A DNA stretch of 64,000 bases from Massilia sp. IC2-477 (GTDB lineage: Bacteria; Pseudomonadota; Gammaproteobacteria; Burkholderiales; Burkholderiaceae_D). The notes under the pieces are model-generated. The model ran no database searches. It worked only from the letters and a program-made list of their open reading frames with translations, and was not told where the DNA came from. A program made the position numbers and the translations under genes. The stretch lies in assembly GCF_020707265.1 (NCBI RefSeq), contig NZ_JAJFEQ010000009.1, positions 1 to 64,000 of the forward strand, read 5' to 3'. Positions 7,886 to 18,342 of the stretch are shown piece by piece; the stretch's first letter is position 1, and each line of letters begins with the position of its first letter.

Positions 7886-10138
7886 ATGCCAGGTGCAGTT
7901 CCCCTCAATGAATTCATTCCTCTCGCACCACGCAGCCGACGTGGCCGCCGTGCCCAGGCCCTTTGCGCGGCCGCGATGCTGTTGGCTCCCGTGGCGGGGC
8001 TGGCCGCACCAGACGGCGTAGAGGCGGACGCAGCCGCGTTCGACGAGAAAGGCGAGGCGCCGGTGACGGCCGTGGTGAATGTGGTCGGCAAGAGCGATAC
8101 GGCGACCGAAGGGACGAAGTCCTTCGGTGCGCGCGCGGCCACCCTGTTCAAAGGCGAGCAGGACTTGCGCGACATCCCGCAGCCGGTCACTGTGCTGACC
8201 CGCCAGCTGCTCGACGAGCGCCAGTTGCTCGACCTGCACGACGTGCTGCAGAACACCCCGGGCGTGGCGGTGGACTACACCGACAGCGAGCGGGTGTCGT
8301 ACAACGCGCGCGGCTTTTCCATCGACGCGCTGCAGGTCGACGGCCTGACCATCAACCAGAGCGGTTCGTCCTTCGTCCAGCCCGACACTGCCGTGCTGGA
8401 CCGGGTGGAAGTGCTGCGCGGCGCCTCCGGCATGCTGCGCGGCGCGGGCAATCCCTCCGCTACCGTCAACATGGTGCGCAAGCGTCCGGCACGCGAATTC
8501 CAGGCGTCCGCCGCCTTGAGCATTGGCTCATGGGAGCGGCGCCGGATCGAGGCCGACGTCTCGAGCCCCTTGAACAAGGCCGGCACGGTTCGTGGCCGTG
8601 TCGTCGCAGTGAAAGACAAGAAGGAGTTCTTCCAGGATGCCAAGCGCGAAGACCGCGAAGTGATGTATGCGGTGGTCGAGGCCGATCTCGGCCCCCGCAC
8701 GCTGCTCGCGGCCAGCCTGCAGCACACCGACCTGGACGCCACCGGCGCCTGGGGCGGCATGCCCGGAAACCTTGACGGCACCGCGCTGAACCTGCCGCGC
8801 GAGACCTATCTTGGCTCGGACTGGAACCGCTGGAACCGCTACAACGACCAGGCCCTGGTGGAACTCACGCACCGTTTCGCCAACGACTGGACCGTGAAGG
8901 CCAAGGCCGCCTACACCCACCTGGCGCTCAAGGACAATGGCTTCAAGCAGACCTACATGGCGCGCCCGGCCGGCGCCACCAATCCCTACCTGATGACCGT
9001 CACAAGCGCCCAGTACACCGGCAACGAGAGTCACCAGCAGGCCATGTCGCTGGTCGCGGACGGCGCTTTCTCGCTGCTTAGCAGGAAACACGAACTGGTG
9101 GTCGGGATGGAGCGCGTGCGCGCCGCCACTACCGAGAGCTGGGGTGTCGGCAACCTCTATCCGCAGACGATCGACATCCGCAACTGGAATCCGTTCACCA
9201 GCTATCCGGAACAGGCGATCGCCATGCCGGCGACGCCGAACAAGCCGAACACCACGACCCAGCACGGCGCCTTTGCCACCGCACGCCTGTCGCTGGCGGC
9301 GCCGCTGACCGCCATCCTCGGCACGCGCCTGAGCTGGTGGAAGTACGATTCGGCAGGCAGCCCGGCAAGCAACTACGAGATCAGGCGCGAAGTGACGCCC
9401 TATGCCGGCCTGGTCTACGACATCAACGACGCCCTCAGCGCCTACGCCAGCTACACCGAGATCTTCACGCCGCAGAACGTGAAGGACGCGAACGGAAACA
9501 TCCTCGCGCCGATCACCGGCGAAGACTACGAACTGGGCCTGAAAGGCGCATTCTACGGCGGGCGCCTGAACGCTTCGCTGGGTCTGTTCCAGATCGATAA
9601 CGTCGGCCGCGCGATCGAAGATACCACCTCGCGCAATCCCTGCCTGCCTTACTTCACCAGCGGCTACTGCCGCGTGGCCGGCGGCGCCCAGCGCAGCGCG
9701 GGCTGGGAAGCGGAGCTGTCGGGCGAAGTGCTGCCGGGCTGGCAGGTGATGGGCGGCTATACCAACACGCGCACCAAGTACCTGCGTGACACGGCCGCCA
9801 ACACCGGCCAGCCGCTGCGCAGCATCGATCCGCGCCACCAGCTGCGCATCTTCACCAGCTACAGCCCGGACCGTGCCGGCAAAGGCTGGACCGTGGGCGG
9901 CGGCGTGCAGGTCCAGAGCGATTCATATGTGCGCTCGGGTACCGTGACCTCCACCCAGGGCGGGTACACGGTCGCCAATGCTATGCTGGGCTACCGGTTC
10001 AGCGAGAAGCTGGGCATCCAGGTCAATGTCAACAATCTGTTCGATAAGGTGTACTACAAGAAGTTCGCGCCGACAGGAATCAGCTACTACTATGGCGATC
10101 CGCGCAACGTGACGCTGTCCCTGCGCGGCAGCCTGTAA
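7886..10138 (+). CDS. TonB-dependent siderophore receptor
   Basis: A 750-residue outer-membrane ferric-siderophore receptor. I choose ATG 7886, six bases after AAGGAG; the longer frame would start inside or before the Fur box. The signal region is arginine-rich (RSRRGRRAQALCAAAMLLAP). The plug shows DIPQPVTVLTRQLLDERQ, NTPGVAVDYTDSERVSYNARGF and VEVLRGASGMLRGAGNPSATVNMVRKRP, diagnostic of the FhuE/FpvA/FoxA-type siderophore branch. The barrel ends NLFDKVYYKKF ... LRGSL. Divergent from a PepSY/DUF3649/DUF4198/DUF3325 operon with a shared Fur box, so high-affinity iron uptake is well supported. Hydroxamate versus mixed-type siderophore cannot be decided. Confidence 0.95.
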   Translation: MPGAVPLNEFIPLAPRSRRGRRAQALCAAAMLLAPVAGLAAPDGVEADAAAFDEKGEAPVTAVVNVVGKSDTATEGTKSFGARAATLFKGEQDLRDIPQPVTVLTRQLLDERQLLDLHDVLQNTPGVAVDYTDSERVSYNARGFSIDALQVDGLTINQSGSSFVQPDTAVLDRVEVLRGASGMLRGAGNPSATVNMVRKRPAREFQASAALSIGSWERRRIEADVSSPLNKAGTVRGRVVAVKDKKEFFQDAKREDREVMYAVVEADLGPRTLLAASLQHTDLDATGAWGGMPGNLDGTALNLPRETYLGSDWNRWNRYNDQALVELTHRFANDWTVKAKAAYTHLALKDNGFKQTYMARPAGATNPYLMTVTSAQYTGNESHQQAMSLVADGAFSLLSRKHELVVGMERVRAATTESWGVGNLYPQTIDIRNWNPFTSYPEQAIAMPATPNKPNTTTQHGAFATARLSLAAPLTAILGTRLSWWKYDSAGSPASNYEIRREVTPYAGLVYDINDALSAYASYTEIFTPQNVKDANGNILAPITGEDYELGLKGAFYGGRLNASLGLFQIDNVGRAIEDTTSRNPCLPYFTSGYCRVAGGAQRSAGWEAELSGEVLPGWQVMGGYTNTRTKYLRDTAANTGQPLRSIDPRHQLRIFTSYSPDRAGKGWTVGGGVQVQSDSYVRSGTVTSTQGGYTVANAMLGYRFSEKLGIQVNVNNLFDKVYYKKFAPTGISYYYGDPRNVTLSLRGSL

Positions 10139-10155
10139 TTCGACGCCGGTCGCGC

Positions 10156-10206
10156 GTCCGCGCACCGTGCGCGGACGCCCGGCCTGCCGGCCACCGGGTG
10201 GCCGGC
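10156..10206. repeat. Two adjacent GC-rich hairpins
   Basis: GTCCGCGCA/TGCGCGGAC (10156-10176) and GCCGGCCACC/GGTGGCCGGC (10186-10206) are near-perfect stems just after the siderophore receptor stop. They have no T-run. They may stabilise the mRNA 3' end or terminate with Rho's help. Confidence 0.5.
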
Positions 10207-10261
10207 GCCAGCCTCTTCTCCCGCCGGCCCGGCTGCGGCCCTTTCCTTCGCCCCCGGAAGG

Positions 10262-10320
10262 AAAAATGCCAGTGAATCTCAGATTTGTGCAACGACACCT
10301 GGCCTTCCCCGAAATATTCT
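10262..10320 (+). promoter_or_regulatory. Conserved regulon element, copy 2, with -10
   Basis: AAAAATGCCAGTGAATCTC then AGATTTGTGC, with TATTCT (10315-10320) exactly 25 nt after the GTG. Drives the DUF1329 operon. The predicted leader is about 270 nt and includes a small ORF with a good ribosome site. Confidence 0.8.
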
Positions 10321-10416
10321 TGAAGCACTCAAATCGACGCTGCGCGTAGCAGGCCCCTGGGCGGAGCCTGACTGGGACGCGGCAACACCACTCGATAGAG
10401 GAGTGACGGAGACACG

Positions 10417-10542
10417 ATGAAAGTGCTTGCTGGCGCAACCGCGTCCACACCCAATCTGGGCATTCGCCCCTGCGCCGGTCCGGCTGGGCAGCCGCTGCGC
10501 CGCCACGGCCGTCCGCATGCAGGTCCGTGGCCCGACATCTGA
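10417..10542 (+). CDS. Possible 41-codon leader ORF
   Basis: An ATG preceded by GAGGAGTGACGGAGACACG, a strong ribosome site, opens a 41-codon frame (MKVLAGATASTPNLGIRPC ... GPWPDI) ending 53 bp before the DUF1329 gene. The product is Arg/Pro/Gly-rich and matches nothing I know. It lies inside the unusually long leader downstream of promoter copy 2. It could be an upstream regulatory ORF, a degraded N terminus, or chance; the ribosome site is the only positive evidence. Confidence 0.3.
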   Translation: MKVLAGATASTPNLGIRPCAGPAGQPLRRHGRPHAGPWPDI

Positions 10543-10595
10543 CGCGGCTCCCACCCATCCCTTACATCCAAAAAAATACACATGGAGACAAGATA

Positions 10596-11951
10596 ATGAA
10601 AGCGTTGTCACTCAAGAATACCAGCGCCTGCCTGGTTCTCGGCCTGGCGACTGGCCTCGGCTCTGTTGGCGCAGCCCTTGCACAGGACCTGAAATCCGGT
10701 GCACTCACTCCCTACGGCGCCGAGCGCGCCGGTAACAAGGAAGGCACAATTCCAGCCTGGGACGGGAAGCCGGTTAACACCCCGCCGGGCCCGGACAAGC
10801 GCCGCCCGGACCCGTTCGCGAACGAGAAGCCGGTAGTGTCGATCACGGCTGCCAACATGGCCCAGCATGCGGACAAGCTGAGCGACGGCACCAAAGCGCT
10901 GCTGGCCAAGCATCCAGGCATGCGCGTCGACGTCTACCCGAGCCACCGCACGGCGGTATTCTCGCAGGCGATCTACGATGCGGTCGCTGAAAACGCCAAG
11001 CGCGCCAAGCTGACCAACGGCGGCCTGACGGTGGAAGGCGCCTACGGCGGCATTCCCTTCCCGGTGCCGAAGAACGGCCATGAGGCGCTGTGGAACCACA
11101 TGCTGAGCTACCGCGGCCAGCTTACCAGCTTCACTGCCGATAAATACGTGATGACCGCCAGCGGCGAACGGGTGCTGACCAACCGCCAGCGCACCAGCCT
11201 GGCCTATCCCTACTACGACCCCAAGGGCAAGCCGGAGGGTTTCAGCGGCGAGTGGGCGCGCGCCCGCCTGGACGTGACCGAGCCGCCGGCCAATGCTGGC
11301 CAGGCCCTGATGACCATCGACTACGTCGACAACTACAGCCGTCCGAAGGATGGCTGGCAGTACGTGCCGGGCCAGCGCCGGGTGCGCAAGTCGCCCTCGC
11401 TGGTGTACGACACCCCTGACGCGTCGGCCGCCGGCCTGGCCAACTTCGACGACGTGAACCTCTTCATCGGCGCCCAGGACCGCTATAACGTCAAACTGGT
11501 CGGCAAGAAGGAGTTGTACATCCCGTATAACAACAACGGCCTGTTCCGCAAGCCGATCAAGGACGTTATCGGCAAAGGAACGCTCAACCCGGATGCGGTA
11601 CGCTGGGAGCTGCACCGGGTCTGGGTGCTGGAAGCCACGCTGCGCGATGGCAAGCGCAACGTGGCGGCCAAGCGCCGCCTCTACCTGGATGAGGACACCT
11701 GGCAAGCGGTGCTGGCCGACAGCTGGGACGCCCAGGGCAAGCTGTGGAAGACCGGCCAGGCCTACACGCTGCTGGCGGGTGACGAGCCGTCGGCGAGCAC
11801 CCTGAGCTATACCTGGTTCGACCTGCTGTCGGGCGGCTGGGTCTACGCCGCCGCCATCAACGAGACCGGCGGCGTGAATTACGCCGACTACGACAGCAAG
11901 CAACTGAGCCGATTCACCTCGAGCGCCCTGGCCAGCGGCGGCGTGCGTTGA
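10596..11951 (+). CDS. DUF1329 outer-membrane-associated protein
   Basis: 451 residues with a signal peptide (MKALSLKNTS ... GAALAQ, about 30 residues). The mature start DLKSGALTPYGAERAGNKEG and later motifs (NNNGLFRKPIKDVIGKGTLN; RRLYLDEDTWQAVLADSWD) are characteristic of DUF1329, whose fold resembles LolB-type lipoprotein carriers. In other proteobacteria it occurs with DUF1302, Ycf48-like and MMPL genes near degradation genes for hydrophobic or aromatic compounds. Here the next two genes are exactly Ycf48-like and MMPL, and the DUF1302 gene lies at 31-32.7 kb under the same promoter element. A shuttle or lipid/substrate carrier between membranes is an inference. ATG 10596 follows GGAGACA. 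Confidence 0.9.
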   Translation: MKALSLKNTSACLVLGLATGLGSVGAALAQDLKSGALTPYGAERAGNKEGTIPAWDGKPVNTPPGPDKRRPDPFANEKPVVSITAANMAQHADKLSDGTKALLAKHPGMRVDVYPSHRTAVFSQAIYDAVAENAKRAKLTNGGLTVEGAYGGIPFPVPKNGHEALWNHMLSYRGQLTSFTADKYVMTASGERVLTNRQRTSLAYPYYDPKGKPEGFSGEWARARLDVTEPPANAGQALMTIDYVDNYSRPKDGWQYVPGQRRVRKSPSLVYDTPDASAAGLANFDDVNLFIGAQDRYNVKLVGKKELYIPYNNNGLFRKPIKDVIGKGTLNPDAVRWELHRVWVLEATLRDGKRNVAAKRRLYLDEDTWQAVLADSWDAQGKLWKTGQAYTLLAGDEPSASTLSYTWFDLLSGGWVYAAAINETGGVNYADYDSKQLSRFTSSALASGGVR

Positions 11952-11953
11952 TC

Positions 11954-13093
11954 ATGGCACAGATGAAGTATGCGGCGGCTGCGCTGGCGGCCACCCTGGC
12001 CGCGGACGCGGCGCAGGCTGCTGCTGCGGTGCCGGCCGCGCTGCAGCGCCCGGCCCTGGCGGTGGCCCAGCCGGCACGCGCCAACCTGCAGGCGATCGAG
12101 CGCGTCGGCAAGCGGCTGGTGGCGGCCGGCGAACGCGGCCTCGTGATCTACTCGGACGATGGCGGCAATCACTGGAAGCAGGCCCGCGTGCCGGTCAGCG
12201 TGACGCTGGCCGCGCTGCGCTTTGCGAATGAACGCGAGGGCTGGGCGGTCGGGAACATGGGCGTAGTACTGCGCAGCAGCGACAGCGGAGCGTCCTGGCA
12301 GCGCGTGTTCGACGGCGAGACCGGCGCGAAGCTGGCGCTGCAGGCGGCCCAGCAGGCCTGGGATGCGGCCAGACCGAACCCGGACGACGCCGAGCACCCG
12401 CTGAACGTCCTGCTGGACGAAGCTCGGCGCCTGGTCGACGAGGGCGCCGACAAGCCCCTGCTGGGGATCGACCTGCGCGCCGACGGCTCGGTGATGGTCG
12501 CCGGGGCCTACGGCATCGCATTCTCGACGCTCGACGGCGGCCGGACCTGGCGCGCCCACATGGCGGAGTTGCCGAATCCCGAGGGCGCTACCTACTACGG
12601 CATCGCGCGCCGTGGCCAGGAACAGTACCTGTTCGGCGAGCAGGGCCTGATCCTGCGCGCCGGCGCTCCGGGCGCACCCTTTGCCGCCACCACATCGCCC
12701 GCATCCGGGAGCCTGTTCGGCGGACTCACGCTGAAGGACGACGCACTGCTCGTATTTGGCCTGCGCGGGAAGGTCTACCGCAGTGCCACGCCCGGCGCGC
12801 CATGGGTCGAAGTCCAGACCCCGGTCGACGCGTCGCTCATCAGTGGACTACAGGCCACCGACGGGACGGTGCTGCTGCTCGGTGCGGCAGGCCAGGTCGT
12901 CGCCAGCCGCGACGGCGGCCAGCGTTTCTCGGCACTGCCCCTGAAAGAGCGATTCCCCTTCACCGGCGCCGCCGTTGCGCCGGACGGAAGCCTGGTGCTG
13001 GTCGGCACGCGCGGCCTGCTGCGCATGCCCATGCCCGGCCGCGACGCCGCACCGAAGCTGCAGGCTTCCATCAAGTCACCCACGAAACCATGA
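11954..13093 (+). CDS. Ycf48/BNR-repeat beta-propeller periplasmic protein
   Basis: 379 residues with an Ala-rich signal peptide followed by repeated BNR/Asp-box-like blades (YSDDGGNHWKQARVP; RSSDSGASWQRVF; STLDGGRTWRAHM; SRDGGQRFSALP), which make a seven-bladed Ycf48/HCF136-like propeller. ATG 11954 lies just after the DUF1329 stop, and its own stop overlaps the MMPL start (ATGA). In photosynthetic organisms Ycf48 is a photosystem II assembly factor. The non-photosynthetic homologues travel with MMPL transporters and DUF1302/1329 proteins, so the likely role is an assembly or periplasmic partner of the transporter. Confidence 0.88.
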   Translation: MAQMKYAAAALAATLAADAAQAAAAVPAALQRPALAVAQPARANLQAIERVGKRLVAAGERGLVIYSDDGGNHWKQARVPVSVTLAALRFANEREGWAVGNMGVVLRSSDSGASWQRVFDGETGAKLALQAAQQAWDAARPNPDDAEHPLNVLLDEARRLVDEGADKPLLGIDLRADGSVMVAGAYGIAFSTLDGGRTWRAHMAELPNPEGATYYGIARRGQEQYLFGEQGLILRAGAPGAPFAATTSPASGSLFGGLTLKDDALLVFGLRGKVYRSATPGAPWVEVQTPVDASLISGLQATDGTVLLLGAAGQVVASRDGGQRFSALPLKERFPFTGAAVAPDGSLVLVGTRGLLRMPMPGRDAAPKLQASIKSPTKP

Positions 13094-15555
13094 ACAAGCA
13101 TCACGCATCATCCCAGGCAGACGCGATCTTCGAGCCCGCCAATTTCGATCCCGATTCCGGTAACCGCATCGAGCGCTTCGTGTTCGGCCAGCGCGGCTGG
13201 TTGCTGCTGTTGTGCCTCCTGACCACCTTGTTCCTCGGCTGGCAGGCGCTGCGCATCGTGCCCAACGCCAGTTTCGAGAGCATGCTGCCAATGACCCACC
13301 CCTACCTGGTCAACTACGAGACCGAACGCAAGAAGCTGGTCTCGCAGGCCAACAGCTTGCGCATCGTAGTCGAGCACAAGGGCGGCGCGGGCATCCTCGA
13401 CAAGCGCTACCTCGAGACGCTACGCCGCGTCAATGACGACGTGTTCCTGCTGCCTGGGGTGGTGCGAGGCCAGATGCGCTCCCTCTGGACGCCGTCGACC
13501 CGCTGGACCGCCGTGACCGAGCGTGGCTTCGAGGGGGGCACCGTGATTCCCGACGACTACGACGGTTCTCATGCCGCGCTCCAGCGCGTGCGCCTGAACA
13601 TTGAGCGCTCGGGCGAAGTAGGGCAGCTGGTGGCGCGCGATTTCCAGTCCAGCGCCCTGATCGTGCCCCTTGCCGAGCGCGACGAGAACGGCCGCGAACT
13701 TGACTACGCGGCGCTATCCGCAAGGCTGGAAGAGCTGCGCGCTAAGTACGACAGGCAGGGCGTCGCAATCCACGTCACCGGCTTCGCCAAGGTGGTGGGC
13801 GACCTGCTCGAAGGCTTGAGCCAGGTGCTGGCCTTCTTCGGCGTGGCCGCGCTGATCGTCACCGCGATCGTATTTTGGTACACCGGCTGCCTGCGCAGCA
13901 CCTTGCTCGTGGTGGCCTGTTCGCTGGTGGCTGTGCTGTGGCAGCTCGGGATGCTGCCGCTGCTCGGATACGCGCTCGACCCCTATGCGGTGCTGGTGCC
14001 TTTCCTGGTGTTCGCCATTGGCATGAGCCACGGCGCCCAGAAGATGAACGGCATCATGCAGGACATCGGCCGTGGCATGCCGCGGCTAGTGGCGGCGCGT
14101 TTCACCTTCCGGCGCCTGTTCGTGGCCGGCTTCACGGCCCTGGCCTGCGACGCAGTCGGCTTCGCGGTGCTGATGATGCTCGATATCGAATCTATCCGGC
14201 GCCTGGCCATTACCGCCAGCCTGGGTGTGGCGATCCTGGTGCTGACCAACCTGATCCTGCTGCCGGTGCTGCTCAGCTACACCGGCGTCAGCGAACGGGC
14301 CGCGCGGCGCGCGGCGCAGTCGGACCGCGAAGCGGAGGGCCAGGCTACGTTCTGGACGGGCCTGGTCAAGTTCACGGAAACACGCTGGGCGGTGGGCGCC
14401 ATCGTGGTCGGCGTCGTGCTCGGCGCGGTTAGCCTGCACGCCAGCCGCGACCTGCAGGTGGGCGACCTCGATGCCGGCGCGCCCGAACTGCGTCCGGATT
14501 CGCGCTACAACCGTGACAACGCCTATCTGACGCAGCACTACAGCACCAGCAGCGATGTGCTGGTGGTGATGGTGCGCACACCCGAGCAGGGCGCCATGAA
14601 GCATGCGGTGCTCGAGCGCGTCGACGAACTCGAATGGCGCTTGCGCCAGCTGCCCGGCGTCGAAACCACGCAATCGGTGGCCTCGCTGGCGCGTCAGACC
14701 GCCGTCGGCTTGAATGAAGGCAATCCGCGCTGGTACGAGCTGCAGCCGAACCAGGCCGCCCTGAATACCGCCAGCGCACGTGCTCCGCGCAACCTGGTCG
14801 ACGCCAGCTTCTCGCTGCTCCAGGTGCAGGTCTACCTGCTTGATCACAAGGCCGACACCCTGCGCCGCGTCACCGCCGAAGTCGAGGCTTTCGCCCGCAA
14901 GAACGACAGCACCGACGCCAGATTCCTCCTGGCGGCCGGCAATGCCGGCTTTGAGGCGGCCACCAACGCGGTGGTTCAGAAGGCGAACCACGAGATGCTG
15001 CTGCTGGTGTATGCGGCGGTGGTAGTGCTGGCCTACGTCACCTTCCGCTCCTGGCGTGCGGTCGCCTGCGCCATCATCCCGCTGGCCCTCACCTCGGTGA
15101 TGGCCGAGGCCTTGATGGTGTGGCTCGACATCGGCCTGAAGGTGGCGACGCTGCCGGTGGTGGCGCTGGGCGTTGGCATCGGGGTCGATTACGCGCTTTA
15201 CGTGCTGAGCATCATGCTGGTACAGATGCGCGAAGGCTTGAGCCTGGGGCAGGCCTACCACCGCGCATTGCTCTTTACCGGCCGGGTCGTGATGCTGACC
15301 GGGGTCACGCTGGCGCTGGCCGTCGCGACCTGGGCTTTCTCCCCGATTAAGTTCCAGGCCGATATGGGCATCCTGTTGGCCTTCATGTTTATCGTGAACA
15401 TGATCGGCGCGCTGGTCCTGCTGCCGGCCCTCGCGCGCTTCCTCATGAAGCCCAGGACGCAGAAGGTGACCTGGGGCCGTCGCCCGGGCGAGCAGGGCCG
15501 GCCTGCACCGGAACAGGCGCCGGCGGGCGCGGTGCTGAAGCGGTATCCGCAATGA
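13090..15555 (+). CDS. MMPL/RND-superfamily transporter
   Basis: An 821-residue inner-membrane exporter built as two halves. Each half has one helix ([38 protein letters not shown]), a large periplasmic domain and a five-helix bundle with the MMPL/sterol-sensing signature. The bundles begin [20 protein letters not shown] and [17 protein letters not shown]. The second carries [18 protein letters not shown], a typical TM4 proton-relay region. It lacks the long loops of the tripartite HAE1/AcrB type and belongs with predicted exporters of the hydrophobe/amphiphile type. Coupled to the Ycf48 gene (4-bp overlap) and to the chemoreceptor gene (4-bp overlap). It probably moves a lipid or hydrophobic metabolite with DUF1302/DUF1329. 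Confidence 0.92.
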   Translation: MNKHHASSQADAIFEPANFDPDSGNRIERFVFGQRGWLLLLCLLTTLFLGWQALRIVPNASFESMLPMTHPYLVNYETERKKLVSQANSLRIVVEHKGGAGILDKRYLETLRRVNDDVFLLPGVVRGQMRSLWTPSTRWTAVTERGFEGGTVIPDDYDGSHAALQRVRLNIERSGEVGQLVARDFQSSALIVPLAERDENGRELDYAALSARLEELRAKYDRQGVAIHVTGFAKVVGDLLEGLSQVLAFFGVAALIVTAIVFWYTGCLRSTLLVVACSLVAVLWQLGMLPLLGYALDPYAVLVPFLVFAIGMSHGAQKMNGIMQDIGRGMPRLVAARFTFRRLFVAGFTALACDAVGFAVLMMLDIESIRRLAITASLGVAILVLTNLILLPVLLSYTGVSERAARRAAQSDREAEGQATFWTGLVKFTETRWAVGAIVVGVVLGAVSLHASRDLQVGDLDAGAPELRPDSRYNRDNAYLTQHYSTSSDVLVVMVRTPEQGAMKHAVLERVDELEWRLRQLPGVETTQSVASLARQTAVGLNEGNPRWYELQPNQAALNTASARAPRNLVDASFSLLQVQVYLLDHKADTLRRVTAEVEAFARKNDSTDARFLLAAGNAGFEAATNAVVQKANHEMLLLVYAAVVVLAYVTFRSWRAVACAIIPLALTSVMAEALMVWLDIGLKVATLPVVALGVGIGVDYALYVLSIMLVQMREGLSLGQAYHRALLFTGRVVMLTGVTLALAVATWAFSPIKFQADMGILLAFMFIVNMIGALVLLPALARFLMKPRTQKVTWGRRPGEQGRPAPEQAPAGAVLKRYPQ

Positions 15556-17141
15556 AGACCTTCGCCGGCATGGGCATCGCGGCCCGTCTTTATATCGTCT
15601 CCGGCGCCTTGTCGCTGGCTTTCGTGGGCGTCGCCATCTTCGCCTGGTTCAACCTGAGCCACACCGGGGCGGTGCTCGAGCAGACTGCCAGCCTGCGGGT
15701 GCCGCAGCTGCAGCGGGTCTCCAGCACCGAGCTTGAAGTGACGCGGGTCTTGCTACTGCTACGCCATGCAATCCTGGCGCGCAGCACCCCGGAACTGGAG
15801 CGCGCGCTCGACGGCATCGAAGAAAAGCGTGCGCTGGTGGGCAAGACGCTGGCTACGTTCGAAGCAGGCCTGCTGACCGAGGCCGAACGCGCACGCCACG
15901 CCCGCGTGCAAGAGCTGTTCCGCACCTTCTGGGCGGTGGCGGCGGAGGACGTCGCACTGGTCAAGGCGGGCCGTCAGGACGAGGCCTTTGCCTTCCTGGT
16001 CGACAAGACCGTACCGGCACGCACTGCACTGCTCAAGGCCTTGCGCGAGACCGTACAGGCCGAGGAAGGCGCGCTGCGCGGCGAACTGGCCGATGCGGCC
16101 CGCGAGTCGCAACAGACGCTGCTCGCCCTGACCGCGCTGGCGGCGGTCGCGGTGGTAGGACTCGGCCTGCTGTCGTGGTATGCGGCTGCTGTTCTGGGCC
16201 GGCGGGTCGCGGTCTCGCGCGGTGTGGCCGAGCGGGTGCGCGACGGCGACCTGACGGTGCCGGTGCACGATGAAGCGGGCGACGAGTTCTCGCCGCTGCT
16301 CAGCGCGCTGGATGACATGCAGGGCGCGCTGTCACGGCTGGTTGCGGACGTGCGCAACAACTCCGAGCACGTCGCCACGGCCAGCGTCCAGATTGCGCAG
16401 GGCAACCGCGACCTGAGCGAGCGCACGGAGGCGCAGGCCAGCGCGCTGCAGCAGGCTGCCGCCACCATGGACTCGCTGGGAACGACGGTGCGCAACAATG
16501 CCGAGAACGCCCGGCTGGCGGAACAGCTGGCCCTGGGAGCGTCTTCCGTCGTCACCCGAGGGGGCGAACTGGTCGGGCAGGTGGTTGCGACCATGCGCGA
16601 GATCGACGGCAGCTCGAAGAAGATCGCCGACATCATCACGGTCATCGACGGTATCGCTTTCCAGACCAATATCCTTGCCCTGAACGCCGCGGTGGAAGCG
16701 GCGCGGGCCGGCGAGCAAGGGCGCGGCTTTGCGGTGGTCGCGGGCGAGGTGCGCAACCTGGCCCAGCGCAGCGCGGAAGCGGCCCGCCAGATCAAGAGCC
16801 TGATCGCCGACAGTCTGGACAAGGTCGGGCAGGGCAGTGCGCTAGTGGAACAGGCGGGCGGCACAATGGACGAGATCGTCGACGGCATCGGCCGCGTGGC
16901 AACGATCGTGGGCGAAATCAGTACGGCCAGCGCCGAACAGAGCGCGGGCGTGGGCCAGGTCGGGCAGTCGGTGTCGCAAATGGACCTGGCGACCCGGCAG
17001 AACGCCGCGCTGGTCGAGGAAAGCGCGGCTGCCGCCGACAGCCTGCGCGAGCAGGCGGCGCAACTGGTGCAGGCGGTGGCCGCCTTCAAGCTGGCGGGCC
17101 AGGCCGGCCGTGAACTGGTGGCCGTGCGTGGAGAAAGATAA
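15552..17141 (+). CDS. Methyl-accepting chemotaxis protein
   Basis: A 529-residue inner-membrane chemoreceptor: TM1 about residues 10-33, a helical periplasmic ligand domain about 34-185 (four-helix-bundle type), TM2 about 186-208, HAMP about 209-262, and a cytoplasmic coiled coil whose tip is conserved ([20 protein letters not shown], then [19 protein letters not shown], about 365-410). No C-terminal CheR-tethering pentapeptide is visible. Its ATG overlaps the MMPL stop codon by 4 bp, so it belongs to the DUF1329 operon and the promoter-copy-2 regulon. That suggests taxis toward the compound this regulon consumes, sensed only when the regulon is on. Confidence 0.95.
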   Translation: MKTFAGMGIAARLYIVSGALSLAFVGVAIFAWFNLSHTGAVLEQTASLRVPQLQRVSSTELEVTRVLLLLRHAILARSTPELERALDGIEEKRALVGKTLATFEAGLLTEAERARHARVQELFRTFWAVAAEDVALVKAGRQDEAFAFLVDKTVPARTALLKALRETVQAEEGALRGELADAARESQQTLLALTALAAVAVVGLGLLSWYAAAVLGRRVAVSRGVAERVRDGDLTVPVHDEAGDEFSPLLSALDDMQGALSRLVADVRNNSEHVATASVQIAQGNRDLSERTEAQASALQQAAATMDSLGTTVRNNAENARLAEQLALGASSVVTRGGELVGQVVATMREIDGSSKKIADIITVIDGIAFQTNILALNAAVEAARAGEQGRGFAVVAGEVRNLAQRSAEAARQIKSLIADSLDKVGQGSALVEQAGGTMDEIVDGIGRVATIVGEISTASAEQSAGVGQVGQSVSQMDLATRQNAALVEESAAAADSLREQAAQLVQAVAAFKLAGQAGRELVAVRGER

Positions 17142-18339
17142 AGCCCGCAGCTACCGCCACTACCTCGCTGCACGCTTCCTGGGCCTGCTCGGGAATAACA
17201 TGCTTGCGGTGGCGCTTGGCTGGCAAATGTACGAGCTGACCGCCAGCGCCTGGGATCTCGGCCTGGTCGGCTTGGCGCAATTCTTGCCGGCGCTGTTGCT
17301 GACCGTCCCAGCCGGCCTGCTGGTCGACTCGCACGACCGGCGCCTGGTCTTCGCAACCAGCCTGGCGCTGCAGGGCGCGGCGGCGGTGCTGCTGTGCTGG
17401 GGCAGCACCGCCGGATGGGTCGAACGCGACGCGATCCTGCTGGTCTGCCTCGTGACCGGCGTCGGCCGTTCGCTGCAACTGCCCGCGCAACAGGCCATCG
17501 TGCCGGCGCTGGTAGCGCGCACCGAACTTCCGCGCGCCCTGGCGCAGAATGCGTCGCTCACCAAGATATCGACCATCGCCGGACCGGCCCTGGGAGGTTT
17601 CCTGTACGCCGGCGGCGCCGGTTTTGTCTACGGACTGTGCGCCGGCGTGTTCGCGCTGGGCACGGCCCTGGCGCTGCAGGTCCGGCTGGCGCCGCTCGCG
17701 CGTAGTGCCGAGCCGCTGTCCTGGACTGCGCTGTTTGCCGGAATCGCCTTCATTCGCACCAATCCGCTGGTGCTGGGCGCGATGTCGCTCGACCTCTTCG
17801 CGACCCTGGCCGGCACCAGCATGGCGCTGCTGCCGATGTTCGCGAAGGACATCCTGCACACTGGCGCGTGGGGACTGGGCCTGCTGCGCGCCGCGCCGGC
17901 GGTGGGCGGCCTGTTGGTCTCGGCATGGATTTCACGCCGTCCGATGGACCAGCAGGTGGGCCGTCGCATGTATGCGGCGGTCCTGGTGTACGGGTCGGCG
18001 ACGATCGCTTTCTCGGTCTGCACCGATCTTGCCTGGGCCATGGCGGCGCTGGCAGTCGTCGGCGCCGCCGACATCGTCAGCACGGTGCTGCGCCATTCGG
18101 TGGTGCAGGTGGAAACGGCTGACGCGCTGCGCGGACGCGTCGGCGCGGCGCATGCCACCAGCATTGCCGCCAGCAACCAGCTGGGCCAGTTCCGCGCCGG
18201 GGTGGTGGCCGAATGGCTGGGCCCCGCAACGGCGGTGCTGATGGGCGGCTGTGCGACCGTGCTGGTCGTGGCGGCATGGACGCGCCTGTTCCCCGCGCTT
18301 TACCGCCGCAGCGCCCTGTTCAGTGAACAGGGCGTTTAG
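17128..18339 (+). CDS. MFS transporter of the EntS/DHA3 type
   Basis: About 403 residues and 10-12 hydrophobic helices. [20 protein letters not shown] and [13 protein letters not shown] (the MFS loop 2-3 motif) place it in the DHA3/enterobactin-exporter-like group. The frame extends to 17110; I take the GTG at 17128, which still overlaps the chemoreceptor 3' end by 14 bp, but the start is uncertain. Last gene of the DUF1329 operon. A hairpin overlaps its final codons (18312-18334). Substrate unknown; efflux of an intermediate or a toxic analogue is plausible. Confidence 0.85.
   Translation: MEKDKARSYRHYLAARFLGLLGNNMLAVALGWQMYELTASAWDLGLVGLAQFLPALLLTVPAGLLVDSHDRRLVFATSLALQGAAAVLLCWGSTAGWVERDAILLVCLVTGVGRSLQLPAQQAIVPALVARTELPRALAQNASLTKISTIAGPALGGFLYAGGAGFVYGLCAGVFALGTALALQVRLAPLARSAEPLSWTALFAGIAFIRTNPLVLGAMSLDLFATLAGTSMALLPMFAKDILHTGAWGLGLLRAAPAVGGLLVSAWISRRPMDQQVGRRMYAAVLVYGSATIAFSVCTDLAWAMAALAVVGAADIVSTVLRHSVVQVETADALRGRVGAAHATSIAASNQLGQFRAGVVAEWLGPATAVLMGGCATVLVVAAWTRLFPALYRRSALFSEQGV
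18312..18334. terminator. Hairpin terminator overlapping the MFS 3' end
   Basis: CGCCCTGTTC-AGT-GAACAGGGCG is a 10-bp perfect stem followed by TTT. It lies between convergent MFS and AraC genes and could serve both. Confidence 0.6.
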
Positions 18340-18342
18340 CTC

